Below, one piece after another: positions 47,217 to 53,601 of a stretch of DNA of 64,000 nt (position 1 is the stretch's first letter; every line of letters begins with the position of its first letter). The position numbers and the translations under genes were made by a program. This DNA comes from UBA7672 sp030824255 (lineage in GTDB: Bacteria > Pseudomonadota > Alphaproteobacteria > Caulobacterales > Hyphomonadaceae): NCBI GenBank assembly GCA_942493305.1, contig OW818686.1:4154001-4218000 (forward strand), written 5' to 3'. Under the pieces are notes generated by a model. The model was not told the origin of the DNA. It saw only the letters and a list, made by a program, of their open reading frames with translations, and searched no databases.

Positions 47217-48784
47217 AACGCGTCGCCCTTTACGCCCGCTACAGCTCGGACCTTCAATCGGCCAAGAGCTGCGATGACCAGCTCGCCCTCCTCCGTGACG
47301 AGGCGGCGCGCCACGGCTGGCGCGTCGTGGCGGTCTATCGCGATGACGCGATTTCGGGCGCGTCCATCGTGCGGCGGCCGGGCATCCTCTCGCTGCTGAA
47401 GGACGCCGAGGGCAAGGTGTTCGATCTCGTGATGTCCGAGGCGCTCGACCGTCTCTCGCGCGACGACGCCGACACGCCGATGCTGCGCAAGCGCCTCGCC
47501 TATTACGGCGTCGGCATATGGACGGTGAGCGAGGGCGAGGTGCAGGCGCTGCACGTCGCGCTGAAAGGCGCGATGAATTCGATGTTCCTTGTGGAGCTGG
47601 CGCACAAGATCCGGCGCGGCCATCGCGGCGTCGTCGCCTCGGGCCGGTCGGCCGGCGGGCGCAGCTATGGCTATCGCACCGTGAAGGGCGAGCGGGGCGT
47701 GCTGGCGATCGACGAGACGGAGGCCGCCATCGTGCGGCGCGTGTTCGAGGAATATGCCGCCGACCGCAGCCCGTTCGCCATCGCCGCCAGGCTGAACGCC
47801 GAGGGCGTTCCCGGCCCGAACGGCAGGATGTGGAACCGCATGACGATCATGGGCAACCCGCGCGCCCTGCAAGGCTTGCTGCTGAACCCGCTCTATCACG
47901 GCGAACGCGTCTGGAACCGCCAGCGCACCATCCGCCACCCCGTCACCGGACAGCGCACGATGACGCCGAACCCCGAGAGCGAGTGGCGCCGGAGCGAGGT
48001 TCCCGGCCTCCGCATCATCGACGAACCGCTCTGGCAGGCAGCGCAGGCCCGCGCGAAGGCCCTTGCGGGCAAAGGGGGATCGGCCAGGCGCGCCCGCCGT
48101 GTCTTTTCGGGATTGCTCGTCTGCGATCAATGCGGCGGCAACATGCAGGTATGCGCCACCCGCACGTATGGCTGCGCGAATCACCGGCAGAAAGGCGTCT
48201 GCACCAACCGGCGGACCGTCAGCGAGGCCGAATTGCTCGACCGGACGGTGGCCGGGCTGAAAGACGCCCTCCTCTCCCCGGCCGCCCGGCGCAACGCCGC
48301 CCGCGCCTTCAACCGGGAACTCGCCCAGCTGCGCGCCCACGATGGCGGCCGCGAGGCGCAGATCGAGCGGGAGGTGGAAACCGTGGGCCGGAAGATCGCC
48401 CGCATGGTGGATCTCGTGATGGCCGGCGGCGACGCCCCGGAAGTGGCCGCGAAGATCGCCAGCCTTAAGGCCGAGCGCGAGCGCCTGGAAGCCGAACGGG
48501 CGGCCATCGGCTCCCGCAGCGTCCTCCACCTCATCCCGAACGCGGGAGACCTCTACGAGCGCGCCGTGGGCAATCTCGCGGACACGCTGGTATCGCCCGG
48601 CGCCGACACCCTCCGCAGCACGCTGCGCACCTTCATTTCCGAGATCCGCCTCACCCCGCGCAGCCCCCGCCTGCGCGGCTACGACATGACCGTCACCGGC
48701 GACCTCGCCGCCGTCCTCACGCTAACGCCCCCTTTGACAACGGAAAGTGCGGGGATTCGCACGAAACAAGCTGTTCGCTGCTAA
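47213..48784 (+). CDS. int: Large serine integrase (site-specific recombinase)
   Basis: The 523-residue protein starts MKRVALYARYSSDLQ with catalytic Ser11. DRLSRDDA and the long E-helix region complete the resolvase domain (1-140). The recombinase domain has GGRSYGYRTVKGERG and NPLYHGERVWNR. A zinc ribbon (CDQCGG ... CANHRQKGVC, about 302-335) and a coiled-coil motif follow (about 360-445). The last 23 codons lie across attR: codons before 48754 are phage-derived and the rest host-derived. The ATG overlaps the previous stop. Confidence 0.95.
   Translation: MKRVALYARYSSDLQSAKSCDDQLALLRDEAARHGWRVVAVYRDDAISGASIVRRPGILSLLKDAEGKVFDLVMSEALDRLSRDDADTPMLRKRLAYYGVGIWTVSEGEVQALHVALKGAMNSMFLVELAHKIRRGHRGVVASGRSAGGRSYGYRTVKGERGVLAIDETEAAIVRRVFEEYAADRSPFAIAARLNAEGVPGPNGRMWNRMTIMGNPRALQGLLLNPLYHGERVWNRQRTIRHPVTGQRTMTPNPESEWRRSEVPGLRIIDEPLWQAAQARAKALAGKGGSARRARRVFSGLLVCDQCGGNMQVCATRTYGCANHRQKGVCTNRRTVSEAELLDRTVAGLKDALLSPAARRNAARAFNRELAQLRAHDGGREAQIEREVETVGRKIARMVDLVMAGGDAPEVAAKIASLKAERERLEAERAAIGSRSVLHLIPNAGDLYERAVGNLADTLVSPGADTLRSTLRTFISEIRLTPRSPRLRGYDMTVTGDLAAVLTLTPPLTTESAGIRTKQAVRC
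48732..48775. other. attR: right prophage-host junction
   Basis: Phage arm CTTTGAC-aacg-GAAAGTGCG lies at 48732-48751, GGGATT at 48752-48757, and the shared core GATTCGCAC at 48754-48762, followed by host GAAACAAG. Joining the phage arms of attR and attL gives a 46-bp palindrome: 7-4-9-6-9-4-7, centred on GA (48754-48755). The prophage is then about 48.57 kb. Confidence 0.8.
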
Positions 48785-48801
48785 GGGATTGAAAACCCGC
48801 G

Positions 48802-48906
48802 ATTTGTCATCCCGGAAGCGCGAAGCGCTATCCGGGACCCATTGAGCCAGTCCGACAATCGAGGAATGGTTCCCGGCTCTCGCTACGCTCGGCCGGGATG
48901 ACAAAT
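48802..48906. repeat. REP-like palindromic element, copy 1
   Basis: A perfect 14-bp terminal inverted repeat (ATTTGTCATCCCGG / CCGGGATGACAAAT) bounds 105 bp that holds smaller inverted repeats (CGCGAAGCGC). Two similar elements lie at 50183-50288 and 50328-50447. This is the pattern of dispersed intergenic palindromes in alphaproteobacterial genomes. It lies between attR and the methyltransferase gene and may act as its terminator. Confidence 0.75.
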
Positions 48907-48923
48907 TGTGAGGCGGACAGAGT

Positions 48924-49676
48924 TCACGCCCGCTTCCCCTCCATCAGCGCATACCAGGCCCACCATTTGAGCCCCGGTATCCGCAGCAGCACGGAATCCA
49001 CTGCCGAGCCGATCGCGCGCACCGGCGCCATCAGCGGCGTCTTCCGGAACAGCACGGAACCGAGCGAGGTCAGCCCGTACATGCGCACGTCCGTCTTCTC
49101 GAACGTCTCTTCGAATTTCTGGAAATCCGGAACCAGCAGCGGATGCTCATCCGGCGTGCGCGCTTCCGGCGTCTTCCTGCGGTAATACTCGATGGCCGGG
49201 TTGTGACCCAGCGGCTCGGTGAACAACACGACGCCGCCCGGCTTCAGCACGCGGCGCAGTTCCGCCATCGCCTTCGCATAGTCGAGATGGTGCAGGATGC
49301 CAGAACCGAACACGAAGTCGAACGTGCCATCGGCAAAGTCCATAGCCTCGGCGTTCTGAACCGACAGGCGCACATTGCCGATGCCGCGCGCGGCGACTTC
49401 GCGGTTGCCGGCGTCCACGGCCTCTTTCGAGATGTCGATGCCTTCGACCCGTTTTGCGACACCTGAGAGGGCGATGGCGTTCCCGCCATGGGCGCAGCCA
49501 TATTCCAGAACCACGGCGTCCCTGGAGAGCTCCATGCGCCGCTTCTCGTAGCGGTCAAAGCACGGTTTCAGCGCCACATAATACTTCATCTGGGCCGAAC
49601 GATCGTCCTCGCCGCCCGCGAAACGCGCGTCGTGGAACTGTCGCTCGCGCTCAATGCGATCTGCCGAGGCGTCCAT
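48924..49676 (-). CDS. Class I SAM-dependent methyltransferase
   Basis: The start MDASADRIERERQFHDARFA is chosen over a longer frame. Motif I VLEYGCAHGGNAIAL (about 55-69), DFVFGSGILHHL and VLKPGGVVLFTEPLGHNP give the UbiE/Methyltransf_11 fold. A C-terminal extension has hydrophobic residues near the end (LLRIPGLKWWAWYALME). Substrate unknown; small molecule or lipid is likely. It is the first host gene right of the prophage. Confidence 0.85.
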   Translation of the reverse strand: MDASADRIERERQFHDARFAGGEDDRSAQMKYYVALKPCFDRYEKRRMELSRDAVVLEYGCAHGGNAIALSGVAKRVEGIDISKEAVDAGNREVAARGIGNVRLSVQNAEAMDFADGTFDFVFGSGILHHLDYAKAMAELRRVLKPGGVVLFTEPLGHNPAIEYYRRKTPEARTPDEHPLLVPDFQKFEETFEKTDVRMYGLTSLGSVLFRKTPLMAPVRAIGSAVDSVLLRIPGLKWWAWYALMEGKRA

Positions 49677-50182
49677 TAACCGCAATCCTTCAACACCCCC
49701 CCTCCTCCCCAATGCACCCCCCGCGCCACCCCCGTCCATACGCTAAAGCTGTTGCTGTTAGCGCGCTTCATCGCTGTCCGGCGCTCACCTGTCACGCGAA
49801 TGCGCAATCATCCCGAACAGGCGCGCCGAATTTGGGGGAAGGTGGTTGTCCAGATCCGGAGGAAACAGAAAAACCTTCTCGGCCGATTTCATCGCGCTAG
49901 CTCTGAAAACGGGGGGAAGCACGCATCCAGATTCGGCCGGATGCCCATGTCTTTTATAGTCATCCCCATGACACGAGCACGGATACGCACATCCGGATTA
50001 GGCAACCCGCCGCTTCCCCAGCATTGGCTGGCAGCGGCGCTGTGCGCGTTCGTGAGCCTCGTGGCTCAACTCTTCCAACCCAGAAGGAAGCTCTTCAGGA
50101 CCGCCACGCTCCACGTGGCAGTCGACGCGCAGCGTCGAACGCAGACGCTCACGCATCACACCAGCCTCGCCACTCCCACAGA

Positions 50183-50288
50183 GTCATTCTCGGGCATGTC
50201 CCGAGAAAACCCGGCTGTCGCCACAGGTGAACTCTTCCAGTTCCCCGAAGCCAGCAACAGGGATGCTCGGGTTAAGCCCAGGCATGAC
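50183..50288. repeat. REP-like palindromic element, copy 2
   Basis: Ends GTCATTCTCGGG and CCCAGGCATGAC form an imperfect terminal inverted repeat of the same GTCAT-type as the copy at 48802. The length, 106 bp, is also similar. Confidence 0.5.
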
Positions 50289-50327
50289 ACCCTTCGTGGC
50301 GGTCAACGTCTGCGGTTACCCACCGCT

Positions 50328-50447
50328 GTCACTCCGGACGCACGCGATGCGTGCGCGCCGGAACCGGGGGGCGACACACACGGACGTATCATAACGCAGC
50401 TCCTCGATTCCGGTTTTACGCGGCGTCGCCGCTCCGGCCGGCATGAC
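50328..50447. repeat. REP-like palindromic element, copy 3
   Basis: Ends GTCACTCCGG and CCGGCATGAC are inverted repeats of the same family, enclosing 120 bp with further GC-rich palindromes (GCACGCGATGCGTGC). Confidence 0.55.
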
Positions 50448-50532
50448 TGCGAGCTTGCGCCGATAGCCTGACCTGACAGGCCCCAATCCACACACCCCTC
50501 GGCCCACGGCCGCAGGGATCGCGCCCGCGTGC

Positions 50533-50634
50533 CTACTTCTTCTCATGCGTGAAGAACGTCACACCCATCAGCGTGAACATGAACAGGCCCATGATCGCGA
50601 TCACGCCCGGCACAACAAACGGCGTCACATCCAT
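50533..50634 (-). CDS. 33-residue membrane microprotein near the cbb3 region
   Basis: Reading the minus strand gives MDVTPFVVPGVIAIMGLFMF and then TLMGVTFFTHEKK, a single membrane helix with a charged end. GGAG lies nine bases upstream of the ATG. It follows the lipoprotein gene by 12 bases, so it is the second gene of a small operon. Size and character recall small subunits of terminal oxidases or other respiratory complexes, but no family can be named. Confidence 0.7.
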   Translation of the reverse strand: MDVTPFVVPGVIAIMGLFMFTLMGVTFFTHEKK

Positions 50635-50646
50635 TTTCGTTTCTCC

Positions 50647-50907
50647 TCAGCTTGTCGCCGCCGTGCACGACGGCAGGCGCATCAGATTGTCTGCATCGCA
50701 GTCATAGGTCTGGCCCTGGAAGGTCGCGCGCCACTGCCACTTCGCCGCAAAGCGCTCACGGCTTTCAATCTGGATCCCGGCTGGATCGCCGATGTGTATC
50801 GTCTGCGCCGTCACCTGCTGCAGCTTCGCCGTTACATCCTCGGCGGACGTGCCAGCGCAGGCCGACAGCCCGATCAGCCCAACCGCTCCCAGAAACAGCC
50901 CCTTCAT
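50647..50907 (-). CDS. Small lipoprotein, 86 residues
   Basis: The signal peptide MKGLFLGAVGLIGLSAC ends in a lipobox (LSAC, Cys17). The mature part is a short beta-rich domain with two further Cys (YDCDADNLMRLPSC), probably a disulphide. GGGAG precedes the ATG. It is divergent from the sensor kinase, with a FixK-like box between. No family is recognised. Confidence 0.75.
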   Translation of the reverse strand: MKGLFLGAVGLIGLSACAGTSAEDVTAKLQQVTAQTIHIGDPAGIQIESRERFAAKWQWRATFQGQTYDCDADNLMRLPSCTAATS

Positions 50908-50963
50908 CGCGACGTCTCCCTGACCTGTTTTCAGAAAGCCTACGCGCCTTGCGCCACATGCCT

Positions 50964-50977
50964 CTGACCCAGATCAA
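50964..50977. promoter_or_regulatory. FixK/FNR-like box between lipoprotein and kinase genes
   Basis: CTGACCCAGATCAA matches the TTGA(C/T)-N4-(A/G)TCAA consensus except for the first base. It lies 57 bp upstream of the lipoprotein ATG and 60 bp upstream of the kinase start, so it could act on either or both. Confidence 0.5.
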
Positions 50978-51036
50978 GGGCTTCCGCCGCAATCGATGCA
51001 CGGATGCAGCTTTTGTCCGAGGCGGGCGAGACCTCC

Positions 51037-52647
51037 ATGCCCAACAGCGCACCCCTCCAGGAAGCGTCGGCGGCGACTGGCCCCACGCCCACGCCTCGGC
51101 TAGCCTCCAGCCGGGTCTACAAACTGCCGGAGATAAGGTTGGAGTCGCTGTTCAAGGATGATCGCTTCCGCATCGTGCCGGAAACGATGGTGGATGGCCT
51201 CATCGTCATCGATGCGGGCGGCATCATCCGCTATGTGAATCCCGGCTGTGTGAACCTGTTCGGCTATGACGCCAGCGACCTCATCGGCCAGAACGTCTCC
51301 ATCATGATGCCGAACCCCTATTCCTCCAATCACGACGGCTTCCTTCTGCGTCACCGCGAAACCAGGGTGAAGCGCATCATCGGCATCGGCCGCGAGCTTC
51401 AGGGCCGCAAGGCCGATGGATCCATCTTCCCGATGTATCTCTCCGTCGGCGAAGCGGTGACGGCGGAGGGCGTCATCTTCGTCGGCATCATCTACGACCT
51501 CACCGACAAGAAGCGCGCCGAGGAAACCATCCTCCACCACCAGAAGCTCGACGCCATCGGCCAGCTTTCCGGCGGCATTGCGCACGACTTCAACAACATC
51601 CTCAGCGTCATCGGCGGCAATCTCGAAATGATCGCAACCGCCGATCTGCCGCCGGCAGCGCGCCGTGCAGTCGCAAGAGCACAGGACGCAGCCGTGCGCG
51701 CCGCCCGCATCACCCAGCGCCTTCTCGCCTTTGCCCGCAAGCAACCGCTCACGCGCCAACCGCTCGATCTCAACACGGCGCTGGAAGACATGTCCGAGAT
51801 GCTTCAGCGCGCCATCGGCGCCGACATCGACGTGCGGATGCACCTCGCTCCCGATCCCGGCATCGTCGACGCCGATATCGACCAGTTCGAAACTGCCGTC
51901 CTCAACCTCGCCCTCAATGCGCGCGACGCCATGCCCGACGGCGGTGCAATCACGATCGAAACCGAAGGCGTGCATTTCGACGACGATCTGCGCACCGCGC
52001 AGGAAGCGCCTCCCGGCGACTATCTCCGGGTCTCGGTGTCAGACACCGGCGCCGGCATGTCGCCCGAAGTCGTCGCCCGCGCCATCGAACCCTTTTTCAC
52101 CACGAAGGAAATGGGCGCCGGCACGGGTCTCGGACTTTCCATGGTCTACGGCTTCATGAAGCAGATCGGCGGCCACGCCCGCATCTACAGCGAGATCGGC
52201 CACGGCACCCGTGTGTCTCTCTTCTTCCCGCGCACCGCTGCAGGGGCGCAGCCTCGCCAGGACTCCAGCGATGCTTCGACGCCCGAGGGACAAGGCGAAA
52301 CCATTCTCGTCGTGGAAGACGACGCGGATGTACGCCTCGTCACCGTCTCGCGTCTCGAAAGTCTTGGCTACAGGGTGAAAATCGCGCCCCACGCCGCAGC
52401 CGCGCTGGACGTCCTCGCACGATCCTCCGACATCGCCCTCGCCCTCATTGATGTCGTCATGCCTGGCGGCATGGACGGCCACGCCCTGTCAGATGAAATC
52501 GAAAAGCGCTGGCCCGGCGTGAAGCTGATCCTCACCTCCGGCTACTCCCCCCGCATGGCCGCCGGCTCCAACGCACCAAGGCCATTCCTGCCCAAGCCTT
52601 CCTCACGCTCGCAACTGGCACAGCTGGTTCATCGAACACTGAGATAG
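51037..52647 (+). CDS. fixL: FixL-type haem PAS hybrid histidine kinase
   Basis: The 536 residues (start MPNSAPLQEASAA; an ATG at 51004 is also possible) carry a PAS domain (about 45-155). MVDGLIVIDAGGIIRYVNPG is followed by SSNHDGFLLRHRET with the expected haem ligand His99, and IIGIGRELQGRKADG with Arg119, as in oxygen-sensing FixL. The kinase follows with the H-box IAHDFNNIL (His183) and N/G boxes up to about 395. A receiver domain (about 420-535) is fused at the C terminus with LIDVVMPGG. It converges on a response regulator gene. Confidence 0.9.
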   Translation: MPNSAPLQEASAATGPTPTPRLASSRVYKLPEIRLESLFKDDRFRIVPETMVDGLIVIDAGGIIRYVNPGCVNLFGYDASDLIGQNVSIMMPNPYSSNHDGFLLRHRETRVKRIIGIGRELQGRKADGSIFPMYLSVGEAVTAEGVIFVGIIYDLTDKKRAEETILHHQKLDAIGQLSGGIAHDFNNILSVIGGNLEMIATADLPPAARRAVARAQDAAVRAARITQRLLAFARKQPLTRQPLDLNTALEDMSEMLQRAIGADIDVRMHLAPDPGIVDADIDQFETAVLNLALNARDAMPDGGAITIETEGVHFDDDLRTAQEAPPGDYLRVSVSDTGAGMSPEVVARAIEPFFTTKEMGAGTGLGLSMVYGFMKQIGGHARIYSEIGHGTRVSLFFPRTAAGAQPRQDSSDASTPEGQGETILVVEDDADVRLVTVSRLESLGYRVKIAPHAAAALDVLARSSDIALALIDVVMPGGMDGHALSDEIEKRWPGVKLILTSGYSPRMAAGSNAPRPFLPKPSSRSQLAQLVHRTLR

Positions 52648-52654
52648 GCTGCGG

Positions 52655-53389
52655 CTAACCGCGCGGCCCGCTCCACCTTACCGGACACGCCAGCACATAG
52701 CCCTCGCCACGCACTGTCTGGATAAGGTTCGGTTGCAACGCATGTCTGGTCATCTTCCGCCGCAGCCGGCTCACCAGCGTGTCGATGCTGCGATCGAAAG
52801 CATCCCAGTCATCCTTGTTCATCGCGTCCGCAATCCCGTCGCGAGTCAGCACGCGATTGGGTCGCTCCACGAAGGCCGCCACCAGATTGTATTCGGCGCC
52901 CGTCAACTCGACATGCATGCCAGACGCCGTGCTGAGATCGCGCCGCGATGGCGTCAGCACGAACGCATCGAAGTGCGCCTGAGCGACCTCGCCCACCTGT
53001 TCAGCCGCCGCCTGCGCCGGCTTCGCCCGCCGCAACACGGCCCGCACCCGCGCCAGCAATTCGCGCAGCTCGAAAGGCTTGGCGAGATAGTCATCCGCCC
53101 CCACCTCAAGCCCCACCACCCTGTCCACCATAGACCCCTTGCCGGAGAGAATGATGATCGGCAGCGTTGTTTTTGCCCTCAGTTCCCCCGCCAGGGTCAG
53201 GCCGTCTCCACCCGGCATGTTGATGTCCAGCAGCATCAGGTCCGGCCCCGCACGCTCCAGCGCCGCACGCGCCTCCGCCACGTTCGCCGCGTGACGGATC
53301 GCATAGCCCTCGCCCGTGAGGAAATCGGCCAGCGTCTCGCGCAAGGCCGCATCATCGTCCACGATCAGGATGCTGGCCTGTTCCGGCAT
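52655..53389 (-). CDS. OmpR-family response regulator
   Basis: The start MPEQASILIVDDDAALRETL is typical; an ATG 36 bases upstream is possible. The receiver (1-120) has DDD, LLDINMPGGDGL with the phosphoacceptor Asp and LAKPFELREL. The C-terminal domain is winged-helix (GAEYNLVAAFVERPNRVLTRDGI, RSIDTLVSRLRRKM, IQTVRGEGYVLAC). It lies 62 bp downstream of ccoS and converges on the FixL-like kinase, so it may be its partner. FixJ proper has a different (LuxR-type) output domain. Confidence 0.88.
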   Translation of the reverse strand: MPEQASILIVDDDAALRETLADFLTGEGYAIRHAANVAEARAALERAGPDLMLLDINMPGGDGLTLAGELRAKTTLPIIILSGKGSMVDRVVGLEVGADDYLAKPFELRELLARVRAVLRRAKPAQAAAEQVGEVAQAHFDAFVLTPSRRDLSTASGMHVELTGAEYNLVAAFVERPNRVLTRDGIADAMNKDDWDAFDRSIDTLVSRLRRKMTRHALQPNLIQTVRGEGYVLACPVRWSGPRG

Positions 53390-53451
53390 CGCCAGGGGAA
53401 CCTCGTCACGGGTCAGAGTTCCCATGTTGAGGCCATCCGCAGGCGCAGCTG

Positions 53452-53601
53452 TCAACCCGGCCGATCGTCGTCAAGCAAAACGCGCGCCGCATCGCCGGCC
53501 GGATCATCGAATTGCCCCGACTTCAGGGACCACAGGAATCCCGCCAGCGCCACGCCCGCCAACAGGATCGCTGCCGGCAACATGAAGAGCAGCACATTCA
53601 T
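53452..53601 (-). CDS. ccoS: cbb3 oxidase assembly protein CcoS
   Basis: The 49 residues begin MNVLLFMLPAAILLAGVALA. They have one membrane helix, then LKSGQFDDPAGDAARVLLDDD, the conserved SGQFDDxxxxAxRxLxD signature of CcoS/FixS. It overlaps the ccoI stop as ATGA and so is co-translated. CcoS is needed for cofactor insertion into the oxidase. Confidence 0.93.
   Translation of the reverse strand: MNVLLFMLPAAILLAGVALAGFLWSLKSGQFDDPAGDAARVLLDDDRPG

Larger units (their letters stand above)
49677..50532. other. Host intergenic region with REP-like elements, no convincing gene
   Basis: Open frames here lack ribosome sites and look like low-complexity translations of palindromes. The region holds two REP-like elements and scattered short inverted repeats such as TTCTCGGG-N5-CCCGAGAA at 50188-50208. 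I see no RNA gene. Confidence 0.5.

Noticed and set aside
47138..48529. 463-codon minus-strand frame opposite the integrase
   Set aside because: It is antisense to a serine integrase with catalytic and zinc motifs.
49752..50471. 239-codon plus-strand frame in the host intergenic region
   Set aside because: It crosses REP-like palindromes, has low-complexity composition and no ribosome site.
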